Notes: a model not told the origin generated them from the sequence alone. Positions 24,307 to 36,011 are shown, counted from the first letter of the stretch. The stretch: DNA of 64,000 nt from Limosilactobacillus oris (GCF_025311495.1 NZ_CP104398.1:1943884-2007883), one strand, 5' to 3'. Made by a program: numbers and translations.

Positions 24307-24350
24307 CGACCTCCAGAGTTTGGCAGCTGCCGACTCTGGGGGTCGCTTTA
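24307..24350 (+). terminator. Terminator of the ABC transporter operon
   Basis: 13-14-bp stem CGACCTCCAGAGT / GACTCTGGGGGTCG with a 12-nt loop; only a weak T run (CTTTA) follows. Confidence 0.6.
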
Positions 24351-24443
24351 TGCTCATCGCGGCGGCAGTTTGAATTTGCCTAGCAGATAACGTATCATTA
24401 ACCCGTATGGAATGGAGTATTTTGGATAGGAAGGATGATATTC

Positions 24444-25697
24444 ATGCGGTATCAATTAACTGATGGGGTCAATTTAGAAGTAATCCCTACGAACAAATTC
24501 AATATGAACCAGATCCTAATTAACTTTGCTACGCCGCAAACGGCAGACAATGCAACGGCGCGGAACCTGTTAGCCAACTTACTCGAGACAAGTACGAACA
24601 AGTACCCGACGCAGACTGAACTGGCTGACCAGTTAGCAAAGATGTACGGGGCATACGTCAACATGGGGGTTAGCCGGGTCGGCCGGCTGCACTGTGTTCG
24701 CCTGAAGGCCAGCTTTGTCAATAATGAGCTGGCTAATGAGGACCTGTTCCAACAACTGCTAGCTTTGATCCAGGAAATGCTGTTTAACCCGCTGGTCAGC
24801 GATAACCAATTTGATGAGGCAACGTTTGCGCGGCAGGCAGTTAACTTGCAGAGCACCATCAAGGGCTACTATGACGACAAGCAGTTTTGGGCGGCTCGCC
24901 GCCTGCTGGACCTTTACTACCGTGATGACTCGGTAATGAAGATTCCGAGTTTTGGCCGGACCCAGGCGGTTAGTCAACTGACACCCGCCAGCGTTTACCA
25001 GACCTACCAGCGGATGCTGGCTAACGACCGGGTCGACATCTTCTTCCTGGGGAATATTGATGAAGAACAGGTGAAGCAGGCGTTTGCTCAGCTGCCGTTT
25101 ACGCCCCGACCGAATGCCGATGCGCAGCCGGAAATTCTTTACCACCAGCCGCTCTACCGGCAGGTTCAACGGCAGGTGGAATATCAACCGGTCAGCCAGG
25201 CAAAACTCAACATTGGTTACCAGTTACCACTGTATAGCGGTACGGAGCTATATTACGCCGGGATTGTCTTTAACGACCTCTTTGGGGGTAGCCCCTTTTC
25301 CAAACTTTACGTTAATATCCGTGAACAGGCAGGATTGGCTTATTACGCAGCTAGCCGGTTAATGCCGTTTAATGGGCTCCTGAGTGTCCAGTCAGGGATT
25401 GATTCCAGGCGGACAGCCCAGGTCGAGGGGTTGATTGACAGCCAGTTAGCAGACCTGCAAGCGGGCCGTTTTAGTACGGAACGGTTTACGGAGGTGCAGA
25501 ATGGGCTAGCTAACCAGTACCTGTCGAGTAATGACCTCGCTGGAAACATTCTTGGCCGGCGACTGACTAACCAGCTCTTAGGCTTGCCTAATCAGGACGA
25601 GGCGGCCGCAATTCATGCGGTTACCCGTGAGCAAGTGGTGGCGGTTGCCAAAATGATGAAAAAGCAAGCGGTATACTTATTAAGTGGTGAGAATTAA
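24444..25697 (+). CDS. M16 peptidase-like protein, inactive subunit (YmfF/YfmF type)
   Basis: 417 aa from ATG 24444; the ATG at 24435 directly abuts AGGAAGG. M16 fold but no HxxEH zinc motif at the expected N-terminal position (the region reads NATARNLLANLLE), so it should be the non-catalytic half of a pair. The active partner follows 5 bases downstream. It probably forms a clam-shaped heterodimer with it. Confidence 0.82.
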   Translation: MRYQLTDGVNLEVIPTNKFNMNQILINFATPQTADNATARNLLANLLETSTNKYPTQTELADQLAKMYGAYVNMGVSRVGRLHCVRLKASFVNNELANEDLFQQLLALIQEMLFNPLVSDNQFDEATFARQAVNLQSTIKGYYDDKQFWAARRLLDLYYRDDSVMKIPSFGRTQAVSQLTPASVYQTYQRMLANDRVDIFFLGNIDEEQVKQAFAQLPFTPRPNADAQPEILYHQPLYRQVQRQVEYQPVSQAKLNIGYQLPLYSGTELYYAGIVFNDLFGGSPFSKLYVNIREQAGLAYYAASRLMPFNGLLSVQSGIDSRRTAQVEGLIDSQLADLQAGRFSTERFTEVQNGLANQYLSSNDLAGNILGRRLTNQLLGLPNQDEAAAIHAVTREQVVAVAKMMKKQAVYLLSGEN

Positions 25698-25702
25698 ACT
25701 AA

Positions 25703-27001
25703 ATGGAGAATTATCTTTATCGTGAATTTAACCGGTCTGTCTACCGGGAAACACTGGCAAATGGTTTACGGGTGGAGTTGATGCCGATGGCGGGATTTAA
25801 CAAAACCTATGCGATTATGACCACCGATTTTGGCTCGGTTAATAACCACTTTATCCCCTACCAGGGGGACGAAGCGGTCCGGGTGCCCGACGGAACAGCC
25901 CATTTTTTAGAACATAAGCTCTTTGAAAAGCAGGACCACGACGCTTTCGACCTCTTCGGCGAGTTGGGGGCAGACGCGAACGCCTTTACCAGTTTTACCC
26001 AGACTAGCTACCTCTTTTCGACGACGAGCCGCCTGCACGAGAACCTCGACGTCCTCCTCGACTTTGTGCAGGAGCCTTACTTTACGGAGCAGATGGTGGC
26101 AAAGGAACAGGGAATTATCGGGCAGGAAATTCAAATGTACAATGATGACCCGGGCTGGCGGCTTTACTTGGGGATGCTCGGCAACCTGTACCCGCATGAC
26201 CCGATGCGGATTGATATTGCCGGAACCGTCGAGTCGATTCGGCAGATTACGCCGTCGACGTTAATGGAATGCTACCGGACTTTTTACCAGCCAGGTAATA
26301 TGACCCTGCTGCTGGTGGGGAAGCTAGAACCGGCCCAAACCATGACGTGGATTAAAGCCAACCAGCAGCGCCGGTCATTTGCCGCTCAGGAGGCCCCGCA
26401 GCGTCTGTTTGAACTGACTAATCCTACTGGTCACGACGTAATTCCGTTCCGTTCTTTGACAATGAACGTTTCCCGCCCGAAAATCATGGTAGGAGTTCGG
26501 GGTACGAAGACCTTTGCTAACGGTCGCGACCGCTTGAAGTATAAGCTGGCGGTGGACCTGTTATTGGATATGCTACTTGATGACACTTCGGCCAACTACC
26601 TGCGCCTCTATGATAAGGGGATCATTGATGATTCTTTCGGCTATAGCTATGATATGCAGCGGGGCTTTGACTTTGCGACGATCAGCACGAATACCGAGCA
26701 GCTGGAAGAGTTTGCGGATGAAGTGATGGTGATTTTAGAAAATGCCGACCAGGAGCTGGAACAGGCAGCCGACCGGTTTGCTGGAGTAAAGCGGGCTGAA
26801 GTGGGCCGCTTGATTAGCCTGCTTGATTCTCCCGAGGCGGTAGGGAATCGCTATGCTGGCCGCCTCTATGATGATGCTAACCTGATGGATGAAATTCGTC
26901 TCTTGCAGGAGCTGGAGCTGGCTGACCTGCACCAAGCAGCAACCGACTTCATTGTGCCCCAGGCGATGTCAGTCTACCAAATCGTTCCCCAGCACCAGTA
27001 A
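25703..27001 (+). CDS. M16 family zinc metallopeptidase (YmfH/YfmH type)
   Basis: 432 aa. The inverted zinc motif H67-F-L-E70-H71 and the distal glutamate region (GIIGQEIQMYNDDP, about 137-150) are intact, so this is the catalytic subunit. A long C-terminal M16 domain follows. The order ymfF-ymfH-ymfM/rodZ-pgsA-cinA-recA is that of Bacillus and streptococci. Substrate unknown. Confidence 0.87.
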   Translation: MENYLYREFNRSVYRETLANGLRVELMPMAGFNKTYAIMTTDFGSVNNHFIPYQGDEAVRVPDGTAHFLEHKLFEKQDHDAFDLFGELGADANAFTSFTQTSYLFSTTSRLHENLDVLLDFVQEPYFTEQMVAKEQGIIGQEIQMYNDDPGWRLYLGMLGNLYPHDPMRIDIAGTVESIRQITPSTLMECYRTFYQPGNMTLLLVGKLEPAQTMTWIKANQQRRSFAAQEAPQRLFELTNPTGHDVIPFRSLTMNVSRPKIMVGVRGTKTFANGRDRLKYKLAVDLLLDMLLDDTSANYLRLYDKGIIDDSFGYSYDMQRGFDFATISTNTEQLEEFADEVMVILENADQELEQAADRFAGVKRAEVGRLISLLDSPEAVGNRYAGRLYDDANLMDEIRLLQELELADLHQAATDFIVPQAMSVYQIVPQHQ

Positions 27002-27037
27002 ATAAATATTTTCTTAACTTTCACCTGGCAGGCGGCA

Positions 27038-27046
27038 TGATATAAT
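27038..27046 (+). promoter_or_regulatory. Promoter of rodZ
   Basis: Extended -10 TGA-TATAAT (27038-27046) with TTTCAC 16 bases upstream, 41 bases before the ATG. Confidence 0.6.
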
Positions 27047-27087
27047 TATCCAGTGAGTAAAACTAAGAGATTAATGGAGATAAGATA

Positions 27088-28179
27088 ATGAGTGAAAACG
27101 ACAGCGAACAACAAATTCAAATTGGTAAAAAGCTGCGGGAGGCCCGGCAAGCGAAAGGCTACACATTAGACGACCTTCAACAAATCACGAAGATTCAGAA
27201 GCGGTACTTGATTGCAATTGAGGATGAAAAATTCGATGAATTGCCAGGTGATTTTTATGTCCGTGCCTTTATCAAGCAGTACGCCAATACGGTTGGCTTA
27301 GATGGTAAAGAACTGCTGCGGGAGTACGATGATGACCTGCCTGAAGCAAAGACGGCGGAATACTCTGACCATATTTCCCAAGCAGTGGAAACACGGGCTA
27401 GCCAGCGTAAGACCGTCAGCAATAGTGTTTCCAAAGCGCGCCAATATTTGCCAACGGTTATCATTGCCTGTGTAATCGTGGTTGTTTTGGCGGCAATCTG
27501 GATTACCGCGATTGCACGGAGCCATCGTGATTCTTCGACGCGGATTGACAATAGTTCCGTATCCGTTTCTGGTGAAAGCCGGAAAAAGGCATCGTCTGCT
27601 AAGAAGACCTCGACTAAAACCAGCACGGCAAAGCTGAAACTGACGGAGCAAAGTCGGACCGCAACTGCCGTTACCTATACCGCTGGCAAGCTAAATAAGG
27701 CTGTTAACCTGGATGTGCAGACAAGCGGCAGTTCGACGGTTCGGGCCGTGGCAAATAACACTGACACCCTCTTGAGCCGGACTTTGACCGCTAACGGGAA
27801 GAGCAGTGTCAAGGTTGCCAAGGGAACGACTTCCCTGGTGATCACCGTTACTAATCCGGCGGTTACGACCATTAAAATTGGTGGGCGGACCATTAACTTT
27901 ACCAATAGCGGAAAGGCCCAAACGACGCGGACGATTACCATCAACTTTGGTAGCCAGACCGCCAGCTCTTCAAGCACTAATAATACGACCGTGAATAATG
28001 GTCAACGGACCACCACTAACAATACGACGACTGCGGTCAACCGGTCGGCAACAACCAACTCCACCACGACGGGAACGTCAAATGCCACGACTGCTAACCG
28101 TCAGCAGACGACTACGACCCCGACGACTGGTAATCAGGGAACTACTACTACCGGTGGCCAGCAAACCACCACACGTTAA
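27088..28179 (+). CDS. rodZ: RodZ-like cytoskeletal membrane protein
   Basis: 363 aa. N-terminal XRE-type helix-turn-helix (about 10-75) that in RodZ binds MreB rather than DNA, one membrane helix (about 124-143), an extracellular beta-domain (about 180-290), and a Thr/Asn/Ser tail of about 70 residues. It couples the cytoskeleton to cell-wall growth. The tail is low complexity and likely variable between strains. Confidence 0.88.
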   Translation: MSENDSEQQIQIGKKLREARQAKGYTLDDLQQITKIQKRYLIAIEDEKFDELPGDFYVRAFIKQYANTVGLDGKELLREYDDDLPEAKTAEYSDHISQAVETRASQRKTVSNSVSKARQYLPTVIIACVIVVVLAAIWITAIARSHRDSSTRIDNSSVSVSGESRKKASSAKKTSTKTSTAKLKLTEQSRTATAVTYTAGKLNKAVNLDVQTSGSSTVRAVANNTDTLLSRTLTANGKSSVKVAKGTTSLVITVTNPAVTTIKIGGRTINFTNSGKAQTTRTITINFGSQTASSSSTNNTTVNNGQRTTTNNTTTAVNRSATTNSTTTGTSNATTANRQQTTTTPTTGNQGTTTTGGQQTTTR

Positions 28180-28197
28180 TCCAGGGAGGACGAGCTT

Positions 28198-28782
28198 TTG
28201 AATTTACCTAACAAACTAACCGTTGTACGATTAATAATTATTCCCTTCTTCCTGATTTTAATGGTGGTGCCCTTTGCCTGGGGTAGCGTGACCTTTTGGG
28301 GAGCGACGATTCCCGTGGCCCAGCTGATTGCCGCAATCCTGTTCATTGCGGCGACCATTACTGACAACTTAGATGGGCGGATCGCCCGGAAACATCACCT
28401 GGTGACGAACTTCGGTAAATTTACCGATCCCCTAGCAGATAAGCTGCTCGTAATGACTGCCTTTATCGTTTTGACTGGCAGTCAGGTAGTGCCTGCCTGG
28501 GTCACCACGATCATCATTTGGCGGGAACTTTCAGTAACCGGTCTGCGGTTGCTGTTGGTAGAACAGGATGGTACGGTTTTAGCTGCAAAGATGCCTGGAA
28601 AAATTAAGACGACGACGCAGTTTATCGCAATTATCTTCTTGCTGCTAAACAACGTTATTTTTGCCATCTGGAATATTCCGTTTGGTCAAATTATGTTGTA
28701 CATCTGTCTGTTCTTCACCATTTACTCTGGAGTTGACTACTTCATCCAGGGCCGGGGTGTGTTCTCGGACGGCTTTAAGTAA
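28198..28782 (+). CDS. pgsA: CDP-diacylglycerol-glycerol-3-phosphate 3-phosphatidyltransferase
   Basis: 194 aa, TTG start at 28198 after GGGAGGA. The CDP-alcohol phosphotransferase motif is complete: DNLDGRIAR...GKFTDPLADK. Four to five membrane helices. It makes phosphatidylglycerol phosphate, the first step to PG and cardiolipin. Confidence 0.94.
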   Translation: MNLPNKLTVVRLIIIPFFLILMVVPFAWGSVTFWGATIPVAQLIAAILFIAATITDNLDGRIARKHHLVTNFGKFTDPLADKLLVMTAFIVLTGSQVVPAWVTTIIIWRELSVTGLRLLLVEQDGTVLAAKMPGKIKTTTQFIAIIFLLLNNVIFAIWNIPFGQIMLYICLFFTIYSGVDYFIQGRGVFSDGFK

Positions 28783-28833
28783 ACAAGGATAACGCAACGG
28801 CGTGCCATTGCTGCTCAGGCAGGGGATGCCGAT

Positions 28834-28884
28834 GGGAGCGGGGACCGAACTAGGAAGGGCTAGTTCCGCCCCACTCCTTTTTTG
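28834..28884 (+). terminator. Terminator after pgsA
   Basis: Long stem GGAGCGGGG...GAACTAG / CTAGTTC...CCCCACTCC with a 7-nt loop, followed by six T. Confidence 0.8.
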
Positions 28885-28951
28885 CCTTTTTTAACAGTTT
28901 TCGTGCATTTACGGGTAAAGGCCGTGTTTAAATAATTAGGAGGATACTGAC

Positions 28952-30199
28952 ATGGATGCAGAAATTATTTCGGTAGGAACTGAATTAGTGTTGGGCCAGG
29001 TGACGAATACTAATGTTCCGTTATTAGCCCGGACGCTTTCAACGCTGGACATTAAATCCCCCCACCAGGTAACGGTGATGGACGACCAGGAGCAAATCGT
29101 TACTGCGATTGACAATGCCCGTCAGCGGGCGTCGCTGATCTTTGTCTGTGGTGGGCTTGGACCGACAACCGATGACGTTACGCTAAAGAGTACTGCTGCC
29201 GCTTTAGGGACGGGGCTAAAGACGGATGACCAGCACTGGGAGTGGATCAAGGGAACGTTTAAGGCGCGCCGGATTGAGATGCTCCCGGAGAATATTCAAC
29301 AGGCTCGTTACCTTGCCGGTGGGACACCGCTCGCCAATCCGGTGGGGCTGGCATTGGGCAGCTGGTACGAGCAGGACGGCCTGGTGGTAGTCGTGCTTCC
29401 GGGGCCCCCAGCAGAGTTCCGGGCAATGCTGGAAGAAAGTGTTCAACCGCGTCTGGTGGAAAAGTATGGTACCGGGCGGCGGATTGCAAGTCGAACCTTG
29501 AATTTTTTGGGACGGCCCGAGTCGCAGTTAATGGATGAGATTGAGGCTGCAACTGAGCAGTTTCAGGATATGACGGTTACCTCCTACGTTCAGCCTAGCC
29601 AAATCCAGGTACGGATTAACGTCTATGACCTGCCGACAGCTCAGGCTAATGACCTGCTAGACCAGGTCACGGCAGCCATTTTGGCGGTCGAACGGCCATA
29701 CTTCTTTGGGGTTGGCGACAAGTGTACGCTGGTAGCGGAGGTGGTTGAGCAGCTGCATGCGCGGCGGCAAACCATCACTGGGGCTGAGAGCCTCACCGGC
29801 GGCCTTTTTCAGAGTACGATTTGTTCGGTCCCTGGTGCCTCCAACGTCTTTAACGGTGGTTTTGTGACCTATGCGGCGGGTGCGAAGGAAAAATTACTGG
29901 GGATTGAACCGGAAGTAATTGCAGAACACGGGGTTGTGAGTTCCCAGACCGCGGCCCAGATGGCAGAAAAGAGCCGTGAACTCCTGGATGCTGACTTTGC
30001 GCTCTCCTTTACCGGAGTTGCGGGCCCTGATGACTTGGAGGGGCACCCGGCGGGAACCGTTTGGCTGGGACTTGCTCACCGCGGCCAGCCGACGAAAACT
30101 AAGGAGCTCCATTTAGCTGCCTACCTGGGGCGGCAGGCGGTTCGTAACCTGAGTGTCCAGTACGGCCTACAAATGGTTTTCCAGGCACTACAAGGCTAA
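28952..30199 (+). CDS. cinA: CinA family nicotinamide-nucleotide amidase / competence-damage protein
   Basis: 415 aa, ATG after AGGAGG. N-terminal molybdopterin-binding-like domain (about 1-170, with GGLGPTTDD) and C-terminal PncC-type domain (about 250-410, with TGAESLTGG and GVAGPD). It precedes recA by 90 bases, the conserved cinA-recA pair linked to competence in streptococci. Confidence 0.93.
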   Translation: MDAEIISVGTELVLGQVTNTNVPLLARTLSTLDIKSPHQVTVMDDQEQIVTAIDNARQRASLIFVCGGLGPTTDDVTLKSTAAALGTGLKTDDQHWEWIKGTFKARRIEMLPENIQQARYLAGGTPLANPVGLALGSWYEQDGLVVVVLPGPPAEFRAMLEESVQPRLVEKYGTGRRIASRTLNFLGRPESQLMDEIEAATEQFQDMTVTSYVQPSQIQVRINVYDLPTAQANDLLDQVTAAILAVERPYFFGVGDKCTLVAEVVEQLHARRQTITGAESLTGGLFQSTICSVPGASNVFNGGFVTYAAGAKEKLLGIEPEVIAEHGVVSSQTAAQMAEKSRELLDADFALSFTGVAGPDDLEGHPAGTVWLGLAHRGQPTKTKELHLAAYLGRQAVRNLSVQYGLQMVFQALQG

Positions 30200-30289
30200 G
30201 CGAACCGCTGTTCGCATTTTTCTTGTGTTTTCTGATGAAAACTGGTATCGTTAATTGGCAGAGATGAGTCCGATAAAGGAGGAAGTAAT

Positions 30290-31366
30290 TTGGCAGACCA
30301 GCGTAAAGCAGCTTTAGATAAAGCACTTCAAAAGATTGAAAAGAACTTTGGTAAGGGTTCGATCATGCGCATGGGGGATGCTGCCGACATGAAGATTGCG
30401 ACGGTTTCCAGCGGTTCGCTGGCAATCGACAAGGCACTTGGTGTTGGCGGTTATCCACGGGGCCGGATAGTAGAAATCTACGGTCCTGAAAGTTCGGGGA
30501 AGACGACTGTCGCCCTCCATGCCGTGGCAGAAGTTCAACGGCAAGGGGGCACGGTAGCGTACATCGATGCCGAAAACGCCTTAGACCCGCAGTATGCGGA
30601 AGCCCTTGGGGTTGATGTCGACAACCTGCTCTTATCCCAGCCAGACACCGGTGAAGAGGGACTGGCGATTGCAGATGCCTTAATTGCCACCAGTGCAATT
30701 GACCTGGTCGTGATTGATTCCGTAGCCGCCCTGGTTCCCCAAGCCGAAATTGATGGTGACATGGGTGACCACCACGTCGGTTTGCAGGCGCGGTTGATGT
30801 CCCAAGCCTTGCGGAAACTTTCTGGTGAAATCAACAAGACGAAGACAATTGCGATTTTCATCAATCAAATCCGTGAAAAGGTCGGGGTTATGTTTGGAAA
30901 TCCCGAAACGACTACTGGGGGCCGGGCCCTTAAATTTTACTCCACCATCCGGATGGAAATCCGCCGGGCGGAACAGATTAAGAACGGAACCGACGTCATC
31001 GGTAATAAGGCGAAGGTTAAAATCGTTAAGAATAAGGTAGCGCCTCCGTTCAAGCGGTGTGAAGTTGATATCATGTATGGTGAAGGAATCTCGAAGACTG
31101 GTGAACTGTTGGATATGGCGGTAGACCAGGACCTGGTGAAGAAGAGCGGTGCATGGTACTCATACGGCAACGAACGAATTGGTCAGGGCCGGGAAAACGC
31201 CAAACAGTGGCTTGCTGATCACCCAGACAGCATGATGGAACTGATGAATAAGGTTCGGGTTGCTAATGGCATGAAGCCGCTGGAAGAGAGCAAGAAGGCC
31301 GCCGATGATGGTGACGCTCCGGCTGCTGGTCAGCAGGAGACCATCGAAGAGGCCAGCAAGAACTAA
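30290..31366 (+). CDS. recA: Recombinase RecA
   Basis: 358 aa, TTG start at 30290 after AAAGGAGG. Walker [10 protein letters not shown] (65-73), Walker [11 protein letters not shown], and the L2 region [17 protein letters not shown]. Full length with an acidic tail. Central in homologous recombination, SOS induction and transformation. Confidence 0.98.
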   Translation: MADQRKAALDKALQKIEKNFGKGSIMRMGDAADMKIATVSSGSLAIDKALGVGGYPRGRIVEIYGPESSGKTTVALHAVAEVQRQGGTVAYIDAENALDPQYAEALGVDVDNLLLSQPDTGEEGLAIADALIATSAIDLVVIDSVAALVPQAEIDGDMGDHHVGLQARLMSQALRKLSGEINKTKTIAIFINQIREKVGVMFGNPETTTGGRALKFYSTIRMEIRRAEQIKNGTDVIGNKAKVKIVKNKVAPPFKRCEVDIMYGEGISKTGELLDMAVDQDLVKKSGAWYSYGNERIGQGRENAKQWLADHPDSMMELMNKVRVANGMKPLEESKKAADDGDAPAAGQQETIEEASKN

Positions 31367-31381
31367 CTAATACTGTTAACT

Positions 31382-31414
31382 AAGGGAGCACAAATGTTTG
31401 TGACTCCCTTTTTT
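31382..31414 (+). terminator. Terminator after recA
   Basis: AAGGGAG-x-CACAAA / TTTGTG-x-CTCCCTT with a 2-nt loop region, followed by a T run. Confidence 0.75.
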
Positions 31415-31441
31415 GCTGAGGAGGCGACAAAATAATAATAG

Positions 31442-31470
31442 TTGACACCTTCCTTGACCAAGATTAAAAT
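31442..31470 (+). promoter_or_regulatory. Promoter of rny
   Basis: TTGACA (31442-31447), 17-nt spacer, TAAAAT (31465-31470): one of the best sigma-A promoters in the window. Confidence 0.75.
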
Positions 31471-31555
31471 TTAATTTGTGTGATGCTTTGTAAGCGTGAC
31501 ACGGTGAAAATTATTAACCAACCAACAACAAAATAGTTGAAGCGGGGGTGAAATT

Positions 31556-33109
31556 GTGCAGTTATTTATTTTCGCCGCGCTTGCTATGGTTGTCGGTCTT
31601 GTTATTGGCTATGCTATTCGTAAAGCAACTTACGAAAAACAGTTAGCAGCGGCGCAGCAGACCGCTGCGGGAATTATTGCGACCGCTAAGAGTGAAGCGG
31701 AAACGGCGAAAAAAGAAGCGATTCTGGAGGCTAAGGAAGAAAGTCACCGCTACCGTGAAAATGTTGAAGATGAGCTAAAACAACGCCGGAGTGAGGTTCA
31801 GCGGCAGGAGGATCGTCTTCTGCAGCGTGAAACCAGCCTTGATCACAAGGATTCCGCATTAGAACGACGTGAATCAGCGGTCGGCAAGCGTGAACACAAA
31901 CTGGATCAGGAAACTGAGAAACTTCACCAAAAGCAGCAGGCAGCAGCCGCATTAGTTGACCAGCGTCAGGCCGAATTGGAAAAGGTCGCGCAGATGTCAC
32001 ACGAGGATGCCAAGAGCCTGCTTCTGGCAGAAATGAAGGAACAGCTCAAGACAGAGCGGGAAGTAATGATCCGTGATAGTGAGCAAGAAGCCGAAGTGAC
32101 CGCGGATCGTAATGCAAAGAAATTGATCGTGGAAGCAATCCAGCGGAGTGCCGCCGATGTAGTTTCCGAAACGACGGTCTCAGTTGTTAACCTGCCGAAT
32201 GATGATATGAAGGGCCGAATTATCGGGCGCGAGGGTCGGAATATTCGGACCTTGGAAACCCTGACCGGGATTGACCTGATTATTGATGATACGCCGGAAG
32301 CGGTCGTCTTGAGCGGCTTTGATCCCGTACGGCGGGAGATTGCTAAGATTGCCTTGGAAAAGCTAATTCAGGATGGCCGGATTCATCCGGCCCGGATTGA
32401 AGAGGCAGTCGACAAGGCCCGCAAGGAAATGGACAGTCAGCTCCGGGAGACCGGTGAACAGGCGCTCTTTGACCTTGGTATTCATTCAATGCACCCCGAC
32501 CTGATTAAGACGGTCGGCCGGATGAAGTACCGGACCAGTTACGGACAAAACGTCCTTAACCACTCAATCGAGGTGGCTAAACTAGCCGGTATTATGGCGG
32601 GTGAATTAGGTGAAGACGTGGCCCTGGCTAAACGGGCCGGACTCCTTCACGATATCGGAAAGGCAGTTGACCATGAGGTCGATGGTTCCCACGTTGAATT
32701 AGGAGTTGAACTGACGCAGAAGTATAAGGAAAATAAGGTTGTGATTAACACAATCGCTTCTCACCACGGCGATGTGCCGGCAACGTCGGTCATTGCTATC
32801 CTGGTACAGGCAGCGGATGCCATTTCTGGTGCCCGTCCCGGTGCCCGGAGTGAGTCCTTAGAGCAGTACATTCAGCGGCTAAAGAAACTAGAAGGTATAG
32901 CTAATAATTACGATGGTGTCGACCATAGTTTTGCCATTCAGGCTGGTCGTGAATTACGAGTAATTGTCAAGCCAAAGAAGATTTCTGACATGGAAGCAAC
33001 GACTTTGGCTCATGATATTAAACAACAAATTGAGAAACAGTTAGAATATCCAGGCCACATTAAGGTAACGGTTATTCGTGAAGTACGGGCGGTTGACTAT
33101 GCAAAATAG
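31556..33109 (+). CDS. rny: Ribonuclease Y
   Basis: 517 aa, GTG start at 31556 after GCGGGGG. N-terminal membrane anchor (about 1-22), a long charged coiled coil (25-200), KH domain (about 205-270, [11 protein letters not shown]) and HD domain ([10 protein letters not shown], about 362-372). It initiates mRNA decay at the membrane. Confidence 0.96.
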   Translation: MQLFIFAALAMVVGLVIGYAIRKATYEKQLAAAQQTAAGIIATAKSEAETAKKEAILEAKEESHRYRENVEDELKQRRSEVQRQEDRLLQRETSLDHKDSALERRESAVGKREHKLDQETEKLHQKQQAAAALVDQRQAELEKVAQMSHEDAKSLLLAEMKEQLKTEREVMIRDSEQEAEVTADRNAKKLIVEAIQRSAADVVSETTVSVVNLPNDDMKGRIIGREGRNIRTLETLTGIDLIIDDTPEAVVLSGFDPVRREIAKIALEKLIQDGRIHPARIEEAVDKARKEMDSQLRETGEQALFDLGIHSMHPDLIKTVGRMKYRTSYGQNVLNHSIEVAKLAGIMAGELGEDVALAKRAGLLHDIGKAVDHEVDGSHVELGVELTQKYKENKVVINTIASHHGDVPATSVIAILVQAADAISGARPGARSESLEQYIQRLKKLEGIANNYDGVDHSFAIQAGRELRVIVKPKKISDMEATTLAHDIKQQIEKQLEYPGHIKVTVIREVRAVDYAK

Positions 33110-33134
33110 TTAGCCAATCAGCCAGCGTTATCAA

Positions 33135-33188
33135 GCAAGAGGTTGGGACTCAGCTCAACCTCTTTGCTATTTTAAAGTTAATAGTGCA
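33135..33188 (+). repeat. Terminator-like hairpin with intergenic repeat tail
   Basis: GCAAGAGGTTG / CAACCTCTTTGC hairpin, then a 24-nt block (33164-33187) that matches 42498-42521 with two mismatches. Member of a dispersed intergenic repeat family; may also end the rny transcript. Confidence 0.5.
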
Positions 33189-33359
33189 ATCCGCAGGAGG
33201 CAGGCTGCGCATCGACGGAGGTGGGATTACGAACTAGGCCAATAGTTATGTCCCCCTCTCTTGTTTTTTAAATCCCCGGTGCCCTGCTTGCACTGACGAG
33301 ACACAAAAAATATAATTGTCATATGTAAATTACGCAGAGTTTTTAATGAGGTGAACTTT

Positions 33360-36011
33360 TTGGCAAAGAAACAAACACCAATGATGGAACAGTATCAGAA
33401 GGTCAAGGACCAGTATCCAGATGCTTTCCTGTTTTATCGCCTTGGTGACTTTTATGAACTTTTTAACGAAGATGCGGTGAAGGGGGCGCAGTTGTTAGAG
33501 CTAACCCTGACGACCCGGAATCACAGTGCCAAAAATCCAATTCCAATGTGTGGGGTTCCCCACCGGGCCGTTGAAAGCTATGTTGACATGTTGATTGACA
33601 AGGGCTACAAGGTAGCAATTTGTGAACAGATGGAGGATCCAAAGAAGGCTAAGGGAATGGTCAAACGGGCCGTAACCCGGTTGATTACTCCAGGAACCCA
33701 GATGGACCTCAATGGCGATCAAGCGCGGCAGAACAACTATTTGGCGGCAATTAGCCAGGCGGGCAATCAGTTTAACCTGGCCTACACCGACTTGTCGACG
33801 GGGGAACTGAAAGCGACCAGCTTAGGCAGCGTCGAGGGGGTCATTAACGAACTGATCAACCTCCAAAGTAAGGAAGTTGTCGGGGAGGGGGACTTGCCCG
33901 CCCGCCTCAAAGCTGCCTTGGACAGCCGGCACATCCTGCTTTCCCAGCAGACGGAAATTCTCAAGCGGTCGGAGATCAGCTACCTGACCCAGGACCTGAC
34001 AGCTGCCGGTCAGCGGCACGTGGTAGGCCTCCTGGTTTCCTACCTGCTGACGACGCAAAAACGTTCTCTTGCCCATATGCAAGGGGCGATTGCTTACCAA
34101 CCTAGTTCGTTTATGAAGATTGATCATTATTCCAAGACGAATCTCGAACTGATGACCAACCTCCGGAGCGGGAAGCGTCAGGGAACCCTATCCTGGCTGT
34201 TGGACGAGACCAAAACGGCGATGGGCAGCCGGCTCTTAAAACGCTGGCTGGACAGGCCGCTGATTGATCCGGCGGCAATTAAGGAACGCCAGGATAAAGT
34301 GGCCGAGCTGCTTGACCACTACTTCGAACGGAGCAACCTTCAGGAAGAATTGATTAAGGTTTATGACCTGGAACGCCTAGCTGGCCGGGTCGCGTACGGG
34401 AGTGTCAATGGCCGGGACCTGATTCAGCTAAAGACGTCTTTGGAGCAGGTCCCCAAGATTAAGTATGTCCTCGAAACCCTCGACTCCCCCGTTTTTACAG
34501 ACCTTACTAGCCGCTTAGACCCCTTGACGGATATTGCCGATCTGATTGACCGAGCCATCGTGGAAGAACCGCCGATTGCGGTCACGGATGGTGGGGTAAT
34601 TAAGGATGGCTACAATGACCAGTTAGACCAGTACCGGGATGCCATGAACAACGGCAAGCAGTGGATTGCTGACCTTCAAGAGCAGGAGCGGCAGGTAACT
34701 GGTATCAATAACTTGAAGATTGGTTATAACCATGTTTTTGGCTATTTTATCGAAGTTACCAAGGTCAACCTGGATAAGATTCCGCGGGACCGGTACGAAC
34801 GAAAGCAAACCTTGGTTAATGCGGAGCGCTTTTCTACGCCGGAGTTAAAGGAAAAGGAAGCCCTAATCCTCGGCGCCCAAGAGAAGTCAGTGGCCCTTGA
34901 ATATGACCTCTTCGTGAAGATTCGTGAGCAGGTCAAGGAACAGATTCAGCGGTTGCAAAAATTGGCCCAGGCCCTGTCCGAACTGGATGTTTTACAGAGC
35001 TTTGCCGTGGTCAGTGAAGACTACCACTTCGTCCGGCCGATAATGAACAGTGGTCACCAGTTACAGATTAAGGACGGGCGCCACCCAGTAGTAGAAAAGT
35101 TTATGGGCCACCAGGAATACGTTCCAAACGACGTCCAGATGGGGGACGACACGGATATTCTGCTGATTACGGGACCTAATATGTCCGGGAAGAGTACCTA
35201 TATGCGGCAGTTAGCACTGACGGCGGTAATGGCCCAGATGGGGTGCTTTGTTCCGGCAAGCCGGGCTGAGCTGCCGATTTTTGACCAAATCTTTACCCGG
35301 ATTGGGGCGGCAGACGACCTGATTTCCGGCGAAAGTACGTTTATGGTGGAGATGATGGAGGCTAACAATGCCCTGAGTCACGCCACGGACCGGAGCCTGA
35401 TCCTCTTTGATGAGATTGGCCGTGGGACTGCTACTTACGATGGGATGGCCCTGGCCCAGGCAATAATTGAGTATGTCCACCAGCACGTTCGCGCCAAGAC
35501 CCTCTTCTCCACCCACTACCATGAACTAACCAGCCTGGAAGAGACCCTTCCCCGCTTAAAGAATGTTCACGTGGGGGCAACGGAGAAGAACGGTGAGCTG
35601 GTCTTCCTCCACAAGGTCAGTGCGGGGCCAGCGGATAAGTCGTACGGAATCCACGTTGCCAAGCTGGCTGGCATGCCCGCGCCACTTCTGAAGCGTGCCG
35701 ACCAGATCCTGCAGAAATTGGAGAATAAGGAAGCCGAGCTGGCTAAGAAGGGGGCAGCAGGCCCGACCAGCCAACCGACTCCGCAACAGCCTGCGGCCCA
35801 GCTAACCGACCGGGTCCAGGAAGCACCCGCAGCAGCTCCGCTAGTTGAACAGAACGGCCAAATGGAATTGTTTAACCCCCAGCCGGCCGCCAAGAAGCTG
35901 GATAAAAAAGAGGAACGGGTGCTTAACCAGCTGAAGGAGCTTAACCTGATGGGAATGACGCCGATGGAGGTAATGAACCAGCTATATGACTGGCAGCAAA
36001 AACTAAAGTGA
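33360..36011 (+). CDS. mutS: DNA mismatch repair protein MutS
   Basis: 883 aa from TTG 33360, with GAGGTG at good spacing; a GTG at 33351 overlaps that site. N-terminal mismatch-binding [11 protein letters not shown] segment, lever and clamp domains, Walker [10 protein letters not shown] (about 604-612), and a C-terminal Pro/Gln/Ala linker followed by a helical tail. Recognises mismatches and recruits MutL, encoded 13 bases downstream. Confidence 0.96.
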   Translation: MAKKQTPMMEQYQKVKDQYPDAFLFYRLGDFYELFNEDAVKGAQLLELTLTTRNHSAKNPIPMCGVPHRAVESYVDMLIDKGYKVAICEQMEDPKKAKGMVKRAVTRLITPGTQMDLNGDQARQNNYLAAISQAGNQFNLAYTDLSTGELKATSLGSVEGVINELINLQSKEVVGEGDLPARLKAALDSRHILLSQQTEILKRSEISYLTQDLTAAGQRHVVGLLVSYLLTTQKRSLAHMQGAIAYQPSSFMKIDHYSKTNLELMTNLRSGKRQGTLSWLLDETKTAMGSRLLKRWLDRPLIDPAAIKERQDKVAELLDHYFERSNLQEELIKVYDLERLAGRVAYGSVNGRDLIQLKTSLEQVPKIKYVLETLDSPVFTDLTSRLDPLTDIADLIDRAIVEEPPIAVTDGGVIKDGYNDQLDQYRDAMNNGKQWIADLQEQERQVTGINNLKIGYNHVFGYFIEVTKVNLDKIPRDRYERKQTLVNAERFSTPELKEKEALILGAQEKSVALEYDLFVKIREQVKEQIQRLQKLAQALSELDVLQSFAVVSEDYHFVRPIMNSGHQLQIKDGRHPVVEKFMGHQEYVPNDVQMGDDTDILLITGPNMSGKSTYMRQLALTAVMAQMGCFVPASRAELPIFDQIFTRIGAADDLISGESTFMVEMMEANNALSHATDRSLILFDEIGRGTATYDGMALAQAIIEYVHQHVRAKTLFSTHYHELTSLEETLPRLKNVHVGATEKNGELVFLHKVSAGPADKSYGIHVAKLAGMPAPLLKRADQILQKLENKEAELAKKGAAGPTSQPTPQQPAAQLTDRVQEAPAAAPLVEQNGQMELFNPQPAAKKLDKKEERVLNQLKELNLMGMTPMEVMNQLYDWQQKLK